Origin: Novosphingobium guangzhouense
GTDB lineage: Bacteria > Pseudomonadota > Alphaproteobacteria > Sphingomonadales > Sphingomonadaceae
DNA length: 64,000 nucleotides
Assembly: GCF_002896965.1 (NCBI RefSeq)
Contig: NZ_LYMM01000034.1
Coordinates: 1-64,000, forward strand
Direction: 5' to 3'
In this document: piece by piece, positions 18,514-27,991 of the stretch
Position numbering within the stretch: position 1 is the stretch's first letter
Layout of the letters: the number at the start of each line of letters is the position of its first letter
Notes under the pieces: model-generated
What the model was told of the DNA's origin: nothing
The model's input: only the letters and a program-made list of their open reading frames with translations
Database searches by the model: none
Made by a program: the position numbers and the translations under genes

Positions 18514-19001
18514 TGGGCCTTCCCACCCTTGAGCAGATGCAGTTTCAGCATGCCGCTGCGCAACTTAATGCGCTTCATGCGGAACTGATCGATGACGACC
18601 GGTTGGAAGAATGGCCTAACCTGTTTGAAGAAAAGTGCCAGTACAGTGTGATCTCAGCGGAGAACCACAATCGTTCGCTGAACCTGGCTGCGGTGTTCTG
18701 CGACAGCCGCGGCATGCTGGTCGATCGCATCGTCTCTTTGCGCCGCGCCAATATCTTTCCCGCGCACAGCTACCGGCATATTCTCGGTCCGACCCGCGTG
18801 AAGTCGACCAGCGGGCAGATCGTCACCACACAGACCAACTATGTGGTCCTGATGACGCGCAACGACGGTCAGACGTCGATCTACAATTCCGGAAAATATG
18901 TCGATCAAATCGACGTTTCCGGGGCTGGCTCGCGCTTCCTTTCCAAGACCGCAATCTTCGACACCCACCTCATCGATACGATGATGGTCCGCCCGATCTA
19001 G
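18513..19001 (+). CDS. Ring-hydroxylating oxygenase beta subunit
   Basis: 162 residues, paralogue of the 12350-12838 protein: DDDRLEEWPNLF, SLRRANIFPAHSYRHILG and YNSGKYVDQID occupy equal positions. The start at 18513 is fixed by the TGATG overlap with the ferredoxin gene. The partner alpha subunit starts 24 bases downstream. Confidence 0.86.
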   Translation: MGLPTLEQMQFQHAAAQLNALHAELIDDDRLEEWPNLFEEKCQYSVISAENHNRSLNLAAVFCDSRGMLVDRIVSLRRANIFPAHSYRHILGPTRVKSTSGQIVTTQTNYVVLMTRNDGQTSIYNSGKYVDQIDVSGAGSRFLSKTAIFDTHLIDTMMVRPI

Positions 19002-19025
19002 CTGCAAAGTTGAAAGCACCCAATC

Positions 19026-20288
19026 ATGTCCATTGCCCAGCAACAAGACACCTTGGATCAAGCCCCGTCCACTGCCGGATGCCGGGTTCCGTACCGCGTT
19101 TTCACCGATCGCCAGTACTATGATCGCGAACAGGAGAAAATTTTTAAGGGTGACTGCTGGTCCTTCGTCGGACTTGAAGCTGAAGTTCCGAAGGCAGGTG
19201 ATTTCAAATCGACCTTCGTGGGCGAAACGCCGGTGATCCTCACGCGCGACAGCGACGGCTCGGTGCATGTCGTGGTCAATCGCTGCGCCCATCGCGGTGC
19301 CCTGGTCTGCCGCGAAATGCGCGGCAACCGCTCAAGTCTGGAATGCGTCTACCACCAGTGGGCCTACGACCTGAAGGGTAACCTGATCGGCGTGCCCTTC
19401 CGCCGCGGCCTCAAGGGGCAAGGCGGGATGCCGGGCGATTTTGACATGAGCCAGCACAATCTGAGACAGTTACGCACCGAATCGGTCAACGGTCTGGTCT
19501 TCGCTTCTTTCTCCGAAACGGTTGAATCCTGCCGTGATTTCCTCGGTCCGATCGTGGTCGAGCAGATCGAGCGGATCATGTGCAAACCCGTCACCGTTCT
19601 GGGCGACCAGCGCCAGCGCATCCGCGGGAATTGGAAGCTTTACGCGGAGAACACCCGCGATCCCTACCACGCGAGCCTGCTGCACCTATTCCACAACACG
19701 TTCGGTCTGTATCGCTCAACCCAGACCGGTAAGGCGCTTATGGATGCCAACAAACGCCACTCGCTGCTCTATTCGATCGCGGCTAGCAACGACGATGCCG
19801 CCGACAAGCAGGCCTACGGCGATTCCCGCACCTTCGACACCGAATTCAAGCTGCAGGACATGTCGCTGCTGAAAGGTCGGCAGGAGTTCGCGGACAATGT
19901 CACTCTGGTGATCCTCGCGGTCTACCCCAACCTCGTCCTCCAGCAGATCCAGAACACGCTCGCCGTACGCCAGACCGTGACTTACGGCCCAGACGAATTC
20001 GAATTGGTCTGGACCCATTTCGGCTACCAGGACGACGACGAGGAAATGCAGGCCATCCGGCTCAAACAGGCTAACCTGATCGGACCTGCAGGGCTCATTT
20101 CGATGGAAGACGGCGAAGCGGTGGAGATCGTCCAGAACGCCATCGTCGGCGAGGCAAGCGCGACGTCCTACATCGCGATGGGTGGCGGTCGAGCCGAGGA
20201 TGCCGACCATCTCGTCACCGAGGGCGCGATCATCGGCTTCTGGGACAATTATCGCGAAATGGTCGGCTTTGAGGTGGAACCAGCATGA
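19026..20288 (+). CDS. Rieske oxygenase alpha subunit, salicylate 1-hydroxylase/AndAc-like
   Basis: 420 residues with Rieske ligands C87, H89, C107 and H110 (RCAHRG and CVYHQW) and iron-site motif TRDPYHASLLH. It is a close paralogue of the alpha at 12835-14115. This subgroup includes anthranilate dioxygenase AndAc and sphingomonad salicylate 1-hydroxylases. Which substrate it takes cannot be told; an arene role is less likely from the sequence style, but its neighbours bphC and nahD act on bicyclic arenes. Its stop overlaps the isomerase start. Confidence 0.82.
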   Translation: MSIAQQQDTLDQAPSTAGCRVPYRVFTDRQYYDREQEKIFKGDCWSFVGLEAEVPKAGDFKSTFVGETPVILTRDSDGSVHVVVNRCAHRGALVCREMRGNRSSLECVYHQWAYDLKGNLIGVPFRRGLKGQGGMPGDFDMSQHNLRQLRTESVNGLVFASFSETVESCRDFLGPIVVEQIERIMCKPVTVLGDQRQRIRGNWKLYAENTRDPYHASLLHLFHNTFGLYRSTQTGKALMDANKRHSLLYSIAASNDDAADKQAYGDSRTFDTEFKLQDMSLLKGRQEFADNVTLVILAVYPNLVLQQIQNTLAVRQTVTYGPDEFELVWTHFGYQDDDEEMQAIRLKQANLIGPAGLISMEDGEAVEIVQNAIVGEASATSYIAMGGGRAEDADHLVTEGAIIGFWDNYREMVGFEVEPA

Positions 20289-20878
20289 CCCGCACGATCG
20301 ACTTCTACTTCGATTTCATCAGCCCGTTCAGCTACCTTGCCCAGCTCAAGCTGCCGGAGATCGCGCGGGCAGCGGGAAGCACGGTGGAATACTGGCCGAT
20401 TGACATTCCTGAAGCCAAAATTGCCGCCGGCAACTATGGCCCGTCCAATCGCGAAGTCTTGCCCAAGATCAAGGTCATGAAGGCAGACCTTGAGCGCTGG
20501 GCCGAACGCTATGGGGTGCCCCTCACCTTTCCGGCGAGCTTCGCTTGCGCAGACTGGAATTGCGCGGTGCTGTTCGCCCGCGAGCACGGTAAGGCCGAGG
20601 CATTTGTGACCGATGCCTACCGCCGGATCTGGGGCCAGGGGATCGACCCGGGCGACCGCAACGAGCTGGCCGCATGCGCCACAGCAGCTGGTCTCGACGC
20701 CGAGGCGCTGATTGCCTTCGTCGAATCGCCGACTGGCCAGAACGAATATCGCAAGGCCCGGAGCCAGGCGATCCAGCGCGGCGTGTACGGTGCGCCGCTG
20801 ATGTTCGTTGACGACCAGATTTTCTGGGGAAATGACCGATTGGATTTTCTTGCCGAGTATTTGAAGAAGTTAAAATAA
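20285..20878 (+). CDS. nahD: 2-hydroxychromene-2-carboxylate isomerase
   Basis: 197-residue kappa-GST/DsbA-like protein beginning with the FYFDFISPFSYLA motif, including the serine that contacts glutathione. It isomerises the cyclised ring-fission product of 1,2-dihydroxynaphthalene to trans-o-hydroxybenzylidenepyruvate. It overlaps the oxygenase alpha by 4 bases. Its presence with bphC points to naphthalene-like substrates. No obvious NahE hydratase-aldolase follows; a DHDPS-family protein at 58975 is the nearest candidate in fold. Confidence 0.88.
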   Translation: MTRTIDFYFDFISPFSYLAQLKLPEIARAAGSTVEYWPIDIPEAKIAAGNYGPSNREVLPKIKVMKADLERWAERYGVPLTFPASFACADWNCAVLFAREHGKAEAFVTDAYRRIWGQGIDPGDRNELAACATAAGLDAEALIAFVESPTGQNEYRKARSQAIQRGVYGAPLMFVDDQIFWGNDRLDFLAEYLKKLK

Positions 20879-20905
20879 AAAATTCGATTACACAAGGGGG
20901 GATGC

Positions 20906-23086
20906 ATGAAAAAGAAGGACTGCTATTTTGTCGCTTTGTTGGGAGTGACCGCGCTGACGCCGCAGATGGCCTTAGCACAAGACATCACAAGCGAAACGGA
21001 CGAGTCCCAGGCTGCAAGCACGGGCCTAGGTGACATTATCGTCACCGCCACTCGGCGCGAGGCCAAGCTGCAAACCGTGCCGGTTGCAGTTACTGCGGTT
21101 ACCGGCGATGCTCTTGCTTCCGCCGATGTTTCAACGGTCCGCTCCCTCACTCAGGTTGTGCCAGGCTTCATCGGCAGCCGTAATATGGGTGTCTTCCAGC
21201 CGGTCGTACGCGGCGTCGGCTCAACCGGCATTTCGGTTGGTGATGAACCCAATATCGCAACCTACGTCGACGGCGTCTACCAACCGGAATCGGCCGCCAA
21301 CTGGATCGACCTGGTCGAGGTCGAGCGGGTCGAGGTGCTGCGCGGGCCGCAGGGCACGACCTTCGGTCGCAATGCCACCGGCGGACTGATCAACGTCATC
21401 ACCCCCGATCCCAGCTTCGACTTCCGCGGCAAGGCTTCGCTGCGCTTGGGCCGGATGAGGCGAGATGCCGGCGATTACGACGCCCGGCTCTATTTCACCG
21501 GGCCAATGGGCGACAAGGTCGCGGCCGACTTTGCCGCGCTTTTCCGCAAAAACGACGGATACATCGACGATCTGGTCCGTGGAGGCACTCTGGGCAACCA
21601 GCGCGTCATCGACCTGCGCAGCAAGTTGCTGTTCAAGCCGACCGACAATTTCAAGGTTGTTCTGACCGGGGAATACTTCAACCAGGAAAGCACCACCAAT
21701 TCGCCGCAGCCGCTGGATGGCAACACCGCAGGCAACAATTGGCCGGGCGTGATCGTACCGACCCATGCCTGGCAGGCCTCGTTGACCGAGGTGCCGTTGC
21801 TCAACCTCACACGTTGGAGCGCGGCACTGCACACCCGGCTCGATCTGGGTAGCGTCCTGCTTGAAACCACCACCGGTTTTCTCAACCTGCGCTGGCGGCA
21901 GACGACCGATGGCGATGCCTCGAACATAAAGCTGTCGAACTTTCCGGCAGTGTTTGAATCGGAGTCGGGCAGTCAGGAAATCAAGCTGAGTTCGGCCAAT
22001 CCCGGCCGCTTCCAGTGGCTGGTCGGCGGGTACTTCTATCAGTTCGGCGGTGGTGCCCCGGTCCTCGAGCCTTGGACCACCACCAACCCAGCTCTGCCCC
22101 TGGCAGGGCCGTCGTTGACACCCAAGCTTGATGGACGCTCATTCGCGGTCTTTGCCGAAGGCACCTATGAGGTTCAGCCGAACCTGTTCATCACGCTCGG
22201 CGGCCGATACACTACCGAGACGCGCTGGTTTAGCCAAACCAACAATGGAGTATTGCTGGTCGATGACGTTTCAAAAACGTTCAACAAGTTCAACTACAAA
22301 GTCGGTGTCCGTTATGAGGTGACCGACAAGACCAACGTCTACGCCACCTACAGCACCGCGTTCAAGAGCGGGGTATACAACATGGCGGGAATCAGCGGCA
22401 CCCCGGTCAACCCGGAGAACATCAAGGCGGCTGAATTCGGGATTAAGTCCGATCCGCTGGACTGGCTGCGCACCAACCTAGCCGCCTATTATTACGACTA
22501 CAAGGGCCTCCAACTTCAGTCGAAGGCTCCGACCGGTCCCGGATACATCCTGCAGAATGCAGCCAACGCCGAAATCTATGGCGGCGAGTTTGAGACCATC
22601 ATCAATCCGGTCCGCGACCTAAGGCTGCGTGCGGCGGTTGCCTATACCCATGCCCGCTATAAGGATTTCTCCAACGCCCAGGGCTTTACGCCGATCGTGA
22701 ATGGCAACGGCAACTACGTCGGCAACGTGGCTGCTCCCTACGATGCTTCAGGCAAGGTCATGACCCGGGCGCCCGAATGGTCGGGCAATGTGGGGTTTGA
22801 TTGGAGCCATGACGTCGGCAGCGGGCGCGTCACTCTGGCCGGAAATCTGCTGTGGAGTTCCAGGGTATACTACGACTTCGCCAACATATTCTCGCAACGC
22901 CCCTACACCCTGTCCAACCTCTCGATCAATTGGCAGCCTGGAAGCGAAGCCTTCAAGGTCGGCCTGTGGGTGACGAACCTGACCAACGAGAAGGTGCTGC
23001 AAACCGTGCGCCCCGGAACGTTGGGCACCGACGGGTTCTATGAACAACCTCGTAAGATTGGAATGACAATCGAGGCCAAGTTGTAA
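20906..23086 (+). CDS. TonB-dependent outer-membrane receptor
   Basis: 726 residues with a signal peptide ending near ALAQ, a TonB-box-like DIIVTATRRE, a plug domain ending VEVLRGPQGTTFGRNATGG, and a 22-strand-type barrel. A strong AAGGGGGG site precedes ATG 20906. It follows nahD by 27 bases and probably shares its transcript, suggesting uptake of an aromatic or poorly soluble substrate across the outer membrane. The final residue is Leu rather than the usual aromatic. Confidence 0.88.
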   Translation: MKKKDCYFVALLGVTALTPQMALAQDITSETDESQAASTGLGDIIVTATRREAKLQTVPVAVTAVTGDALASADVSTVRSLTQVVPGFIGSRNMGVFQPVVRGVGSTGISVGDEPNIATYVDGVYQPESAANWIDLVEVERVEVLRGPQGTTFGRNATGGLINVITPDPSFDFRGKASLRLGRMRRDAGDYDARLYFTGPMGDKVAADFAALFRKNDGYIDDLVRGGTLGNQRVIDLRSKLLFKPTDNFKVVLTGEYFNQESTTNSPQPLDGNTAGNNWPGVIVPTHAWQASLTEVPLLNLTRWSAALHTRLDLGSVLLETTTGFLNLRWRQTTDGDASNIKLSNFPAVFESESGSQEIKLSSANPGRFQWLVGGYFYQFGGGAPVLEPWTTTNPALPLAGPSLTPKLDGRSFAVFAEGTYEVQPNLFITLGGRYTTETRWFSQTNNGVLLVDDVSKTFNKFNYKVGVRYEVTDKTNVYATYSTAFKSGVYNMAGISGTPVNPENIKAAEFGIKSDPLDWLRTNLAAYYYDYKGLQLQSKAPTGPGYILQNAANAEIYGGEFETIINPVRDLRLRAAVAYTHARYKDFSNAQGFTPIVNGNGNYVGNVAAPYDASGKVMTRAPEWSGNVGFDWSHDVGSGRVTLAGNLLWSSRVYYDFANIFSQRPYTLSNLSINWQPGSEAFKVGLWVTNLTNEKVLQTVRPGTLGTDGFYEQPRKIGMTIEAKL

Positions 23087-23113
23087 AGTGACAAAACAAA
23101 AGGGAGAATGCCA

Positions 23114-25612
23114 ATGACAAACCGATCTTTCAATTTCCGGAAGGTCGTCCTGCGCGCCAGCGCCTCGGCGATCGTCGGATCAATCGGGCTCGCACCGATG
23201 GCGGCGCATGCGCAGGACGCCGCAGCAAGTGAGCCTCAGGCTGAGGAGCAACATACCGGCGGTCTAGGTGAAATCATCGTGACTGCGCGCAAGCGGGCCG
23301 AGAACCTGCAGGAAACGCCGGTCGCGATCACAGCGATGACCGGGGCGATGCTGGAAGAAAAGCAGATCGTCAACGTTGCGGAAGTCGCCAAGTTCGCGCC
23401 GAACGTCAGCATCTCGCCGGTAGCCAACCTCTCCGGTTCCAGTGCCTCGATCACCGCGTTCATCCGCGGCGTGGGCCAGACCGATTTCAATATCACGGTC
23501 GACCCGGGCGTGGGCGTCTATGTCGATGGCGTCTATGTTGCCCGCTCGGTCGGTGCGCTGCTCGACATGGCCGACGTTTCGAGCGTGCAGGTCCTGCGCG
23601 GGCCCCAGGGCACGCTGTTCGGGAAGAACACCATCGGCGGCGCGATCGTCGTCAATTCCGTCGAACCTCAGAACGAGTTCGACATGAAGCTCGAAGCGGC
23701 AACCGGACGGTTCAACCGCGCCGATTTCAAGGGCATGATCAACGTGCCTCTGAGCGACAATCTCGCAATGCGCGCGGTTGCTTCCTATGAAACCCGCGAC
23801 GGCTATCAGAAGCGTTTGTTCGACGGCGGCCGCCAGGGCAACAAGGACAGCTTCGGCGGACGCATTGCGTTCAAGTGGGAGCCGACCGATAAACTGACCG
23901 TCAACCTGAGCGGGGATATCAACATCCGCCGCGAGGCGGCAGCTGCCTCTACTCTGGTAGACCTGTTTGAATCGCCGAACCTGCTGCAGGTCGTACAGTT
24001 GAATGGTCGGAGCGTAGTTTTCCCCAGTGCGACCTATGCCTGGAACAAGCTTCGTGGCGGCGCCGGTGCTTGCGGTGCGGATGGCCAGCTAGCGCCGGTC
24101 AACAATCCAAGCTGCGCCACCAAGCAGTGGATCACGGGCGATATCGACACGACCTGGTCTGATGGCAAGAACCAGTCAGATTTCGACCTGTGGGGCACTA
24201 CGCTGACGATGGATTATGATTTCGGCGACATCAACCTGAAGTCGATCAGCGCCTACCGTAATCAAAAGGCCACGACTGTGTGGGACTTCGACGCCACACC
24301 GCATCCCTACCTTGAGTCGACCAACAACATTGACCTCTGGCAGGCCTCGCAGGAACTGCAATTGACCGGCAGCATCCTGAACGATCGCGTGAAGTTCGTT
24401 CTGGGTGCCTTTTACCTGAAGGAAAAAGGCCAGGACAAGAATGACCTGCACTTTGGCTTTGCCGATTTCCTCAGCGGCGGCAAGATCGATAACGACAGCT
24501 ATGCCAGCTATCTGCAGGCGACCTTCAAAGTGACCGATCGGTTCTCGATTACGCCGGGTATCCGCTATACCAATGAGACCAAGCGTTTTGATCCCTCGTT
24601 CCAGACGATCTACAACGATTACACAGTTCCGCTGGGGCAGGCAGGCATCATTCCATACCCGCAAGGCGTGTTCGTTGCATTCAGCCAATGCGTAACCGGC
24701 CAGCCGGTTCCCTTGCTGGTGACCGATCCGACGAGCCCGCTGTTCGGCTTCCCGCTGCCTGGAGGCTGCGCACCAGCCGCCACAAACCCTGGTGGAAACC
24801 ACACGATGCCGGCAGTCCAGGTTGCCGCCAAGGCCAAGGAATGGACGCCGGCAATTTCGGCTGACTACAAGATCACTGACGATATCCTTGTCTATGCCTC
24901 CTATTCCAAGGGTTTCAAGAACGGCGGATTCACGCAGCGGATCTTCCCGGCTGAACAGGTTGCGCCGTCGTTCAGGCCCGAATTCGTGGAATCATACGAA
25001 CTCGGCCTCAAGACCGAGCTGCTGGATCGCCGTCTGCGCCTGAACCTCGCCGCGTTCATGTCAAACTACGATGACATCCAGGTCGTCGTCAGCGAAGGCA
25101 TCGCCCCCCGGGCACGAAACGCCGGTACCGGCCGGATCAAAGGCTTTGAAGTCGAAGGCGAGGCGGCTCCGACCGATTGGCTACGCCTGACCTTCGGCGT
25201 TGGCTATCTTGATGCCTATTACCGCTCCATTGATCCGTTCGCGTTCCCCGTGAACCTGAACTCGAAGTTCGCCTTCGTGCCGGAATGGACCGGATCGGCC
25301 TCGTTCAATGCCGACGTCTATGAAGGCGACATGGGCAAACTGACTCTGCGCGGCGACTGGTCGTACCAGAGCGAAACCTTCAAGGATGCGATCAACAGCC
25401 CGCAACTGCGCCAGCCTGGCTACAGCGTGTTCGGTGCCAGTGCTTCGTTCACCGAGAAGAGCGAGCACTATACGGTGACCGCTGGCGTGACCAACCTGAC
25501 GGACAAACGCTATATCCAGGGCGGTTTCGTCGATCCCAACGTCGCTGGAACAGCGGTGGCAACCTATTCACGCCCGCGTGAATGGTTCCTCAAGCTCGCC
25601 TATAAGTACTGA
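23114..25612 (+). CDS. TonB-dependent outer-membrane receptor
   Basis: 832 residues with a signal peptide ending AHAQ, a TonB-box-like EIIVTARKR, a plug with VQVLRGPQGTLFGKNT and a barrel ending in KLAYKY. ATG 23114 is preferred to ATG 23108 because GGGAG then lies at normal spacing. It is about 100 residues longer than its neighbour, with cysteine-bearing loops near residues 318-337 and 515-555. Likely a second receptor for a related ligand; a hairpin terminator follows. Confidence 0.87.
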   Translation: MTNRSFNFRKVVLRASASAIVGSIGLAPMAAHAQDAAASEPQAEEQHTGGLGEIIVTARKRAENLQETPVAITAMTGAMLEEKQIVNVAEVAKFAPNVSISPVANLSGSSASITAFIRGVGQTDFNITVDPGVGVYVDGVYVARSVGALLDMADVSSVQVLRGPQGTLFGKNTIGGAIVVNSVEPQNEFDMKLEAATGRFNRADFKGMINVPLSDNLAMRAVASYETRDGYQKRLFDGGRQGNKDSFGGRIAFKWEPTDKLTVNLSGDINIRREAAAASTLVDLFESPNLLQVVQLNGRSVVFPSATYAWNKLRGGAGACGADGQLAPVNNPSCATKQWITGDIDTTWSDGKNQSDFDLWGTTLTMDYDFGDINLKSISAYRNQKATTVWDFDATPHPYLESTNNIDLWQASQELQLTGSILNDRVKFVLGAFYLKEKGQDKNDLHFGFADFLSGGKIDNDSYASYLQATFKVTDRFSITPGIRYTNETKRFDPSFQTIYNDYTVPLGQAGIIPYPQGVFVAFSQCVTGQPVPLLVTDPTSPLFGFPLPGGCAPAATNPGGNHTMPAVQVAAKAKEWTPAISADYKITDDILVYASYSKGFKNGGFTQRIFPAEQVAPSFRPEFVESYELGLKTELLDRRLRLNLAAFMSNYDDIQVVVSEGIAPRARNAGTGRIKGFEVEGEAAPTDWLRLTFGVGYLDAYYRSIDPFAFPVNLNSKFAFVPEWTGSASFNADVYEGDMGKLTLRGDWSYQSETFKDAINSPQLRQPGYSVFGASASFTEKSEHYTVTAGVTNLTDKRYIQGGFVDPNVAGTAVATYSRPREWFLKLAYKY

Positions 25613-25626
25613 CACTTACCACTCCC

Positions 25627-25652
25627 GAGGGCGGCGGTCCGCCGCCGCCCTC
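25627..25652 (+). terminator. Hairpin terminator after the receptor genes
   Basis: Perfect 11-bp GC-rich stem (25627-25637 with 25642-25652) and a TCCG loop, 15 bases after the receptor stop. The trailing sequence is only modestly T-rich, so termination may be partial. Confidence 0.65.
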
Positions 25653-25744
25653 AACCTTCTGGTGGCACCGACCAAGAACCTGCCAGACACCTCACCGTCT
25701 AATTTGGTATCGGCAACTTGTCTTGGGGCCAAAGGAGCAACGAC

Positions 25745-27217
25745 TTGACCGTTACGATCCCCCCGCTCGAGCGCAGCGATTTCCTGACCGGCCAGCCGCT
25801 TGTCGACGGCACCGAGATCTGTGCCGACTCTACCTACGCGGTCACTAACCCGGCAACCGGAAAAACGCTGGCGAATGTCGTCAAGCTGGGCGCTGCCCAG
25901 ACGCACCGGGCAATTGAAAGCAATTCCCGCGCCTTCATCGATTGGCGCAAGCGGCCCGCTCAGGAACGCGCGCGCCTGCTGCATGACTGGCTGGCGCTGG
26001 TCCGGCTCCATCGCCACGATCTTGGTTTGCTGATGACCGCCGAACAGGGCAAACCGCTGGCCGAAGCACTGGGCGAGGTCGATTACGCCGCAAGCTTCAT
26101 CCAGTGGTTCGCCGAAGAGGCGCGCCGTGTCTATGGCGAGGTCATTCCGGCCAGTTCCGAGCGGCGGATTATCGTGATCCGTCAGCCGGTCGGCGTGGCT
26201 GGCGCCATTACGCCGTGGAACTTTCCCGCCGCGATGATCACCCGCAAGGTCGCGCCTGCACTGGCGGCGGGCTGCACCGTGACCCTCAAACCGTCCGAAC
26301 TCACCCCGCTGACCGCTTGCGCTCTGGCAAAGCTCGCTCTCGAAGCGGGCATTCCGCCCGGCGTGTTCAACGTGGTCTGCGGGGATGCACCCGCGATCGG
26401 ATCGGTCCTGACCAGCCATCCCGATGTCACCAAGTTCACTTTCACCGGTTCGACCGCGGTTGGCAAGCTGCTGACTGCGCAATGCGCCACCACCCTGAAA
26501 CGGGTTTCGATGGAACTGGGCGGCAATGCCCCGCTGCTAGTGTTCGACGATGCCGATCTCGATCAGGCGGTCGAGGGGGTGATCGCATCGAAATTCCGTA
26601 ACACCGGACAGACCTGCGTTTGCGCCAACCGGATCCTGGTGCAGAGCGGCATTCATGACCGCTTCGTCGAGGCGCTGGCCGCCAGGGTCTCCGCGTTCCG
26701 GGTCGGCAACGGCCTTGAAGGTGCAACCGACCAGGGACCGTTAATCACCGCATCAGCCTTGGCCAAGGTTCACGGGCATGTCGCCGACGCCGTGGCGCAA
26801 GGTGCCCAGCTGGTCACAGGCGGCAAGGGACACGAGGCCGGAGAGCTGTTCTTCCAACCAACTGTTCTGACCGGAGCGAGCCCGGCGATGCGGCTAGCGG
26901 ACGAGGAGACTTTCGGGCCGGTTGCCCCGGTGTTCCGTTTCGAAACCGAGGTCGAAGCGCTGACGCTTGCCAACGCCACGCGCTCGGGGCTGGCGGCCTA
27001 TGCCTTCACCCGCGACATTGACCGCGCCTGGCGGGTTTCCGAAGGACTTGAGACCGGGATGGTCGGCTTAAACAGCGGCATCGTCTCGACCGAGACCGCA
27101 CCGTTTGGCGGCATCAAGGAATCGGGACTTGGCCGAGAAGGTTCGCGACACGGTATTGAAGAATTCTTGGAGATGAAGACCATCAGTGTTGGGGTCCGGA
27201 ATGAGAGTCCGGTGTAA
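25745..27217 (+). CDS. Aldehyde dehydrogenase, succinate-semialdehyde dehydrogenase group
   Basis: 490 residues with TPWNFPAAM, MELGGNAPLLVF and the active cysteine in GQTCVCANR, all typical of GabD-like enzymes. No ATG fits; TTG 25745 is chosen because AAAGGAG lies 7 bases before it, while TTG 25718 lacks a site. A succinate-semialdehyde role would fit the HpaH/HpaI-like pair at 47.7-49.3 kb, whose product would be succinate semialdehyde; this link is inferred. Confidence 0.82.
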   Translation: MTVTIPPLERSDFLTGQPLVDGTEICADSTYAVTNPATGKTLANVVKLGAAQTHRAIESNSRAFIDWRKRPAQERARLLHDWLALVRLHRHDLGLLMTAEQGKPLAEALGEVDYAASFIQWFAEEARRVYGEVIPASSERRIIVIRQPVGVAGAITPWNFPAAMITRKVAPALAAGCTVTLKPSELTPLTACALAKLALEAGIPPGVFNVVCGDAPAIGSVLTSHPDVTKFTFTGSTAVGKLLTAQCATTLKRVSMELGGNAPLLVFDDADLDQAVEGVIASKFRNTGQTCVCANRILVQSGIHDRFVEALAARVSAFRVGNGLEGATDQGPLITASALAKVHGHVADAVAQGAQLVTGGKGHEAGELFFQPTVLTGASPAMRLADEETFGPVAPVFRFETEVEALTLANATRSGLAAYAFTRDIDRAWRVSEGLETGMVGLNSGIVSTETAPFGGIKESGLGREGSRHGIEEFLEMKTISVGVRNESPV

Positions 27218-27374
27218 GCGGAATGCGGTCCCGAGGAGTCAAGATTTTCGTTGCTCAATGCGGAATGCATTGTATGATGTCGGCAAAAGAGTGGGAGACG
27301 GAATTCAGCATGCCCTTCAGGGTTAGGCCTTATGCGACCTTGACCGCCCAGAACGCGCAGGAAAGTCTCCTGCC

Positions 27375-27989
27375 GTGAAGCGCATGGTCGTGGGGATGAC
27401 CGGCGCAACCGGCTCGGTCTATGGCCTTCGCCTGCTTGAGCTACTGCGCGAGACGGGCGGTTGGGAAACCCATCTGGTGATGTCTCCGGCGGCGCTGCTC
27501 AACATTCGCGAGGAACTGCCCGAAGGCAAAGCCCGGCTCGAAGCACTGGCCGATGTGGTGCACAACGTCCGCAACGTCGGCGCCTCGATCGCCAGCGGTT
27601 CGTTCGTGTGCGAAGGCATGGCGATCGCGCCCTGTTCGATGCGCACGCTGGGCGCGGTGGCGCACGCCCTGTCCGACAACCTCATCACCCGTGCGGCCGA
27701 CGTGATGCTGAAGGAACGGCGCCGCCTTGTGATGATCACCCGCGAAGCGCCGCTCAACCTGGCGCACCTGCGCAACATGACGACCTGCACTGAAATGGGG
27801 GCAGTGATCTTCCCCCCGGTGCCGGCTTTCTATGCGCGGCCGACCTCGCTGGCCGACGTGGTCGATCACAGCTGCATGCGGGTACTGGATCTGTTCGGGC
27901 TTCATTTGAAGTCGGAGAAACGCTGGCAAGGCCTTAGCAAAGAGGCGGCAAGCCTTGTTTCGGGTGCTGGGCAAATGGAAGGGAATTGA
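27375..27989 (+). CDS. ubiX: Flavin prenyltransferase UbiX
   Basis: 204 residues with the N-terminal GMTGATGSVYG motif and the conserved segment MAIAPCSMRTLGAVA. UbiX makes the prenylated FMN required by UbiD decarboxylases; a UbiD and a VdcD-like subunit are encoded downstream (31612-33293). GTG 27375 gives MKRMVVGMTG, the usual family N-terminus; ATG 27384 is the alternative. First gene of the block that ends with the cytochrome at 35170. Confidence 0.92.
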   Translation: MKRMVVGMTGATGSVYGLRLLELLRETGGWETHLVMSPAALLNIREELPEGKARLEALADVVHNVRNVGASIASGSFVCEGMAIAPCSMRTLGAVAHALSDNLITRAADVMLKERRRLVMITREAPLNLAHLRNMTTCTEMGAVIFPPVPAFYARPTSLADVVDHSCMRVLDLFGLHLKSEKRWQGLSKEAASLVSGAGQMEGN

Positions 27990-27991
27990 GA

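Noticed and set aside
27256..27272. Palindrome upstream of ubiX as a further copy of the 18-bp motif
   Set aside because: Neither strand aligns with the motif core TGCAA at the required spacing; it is reported separately.
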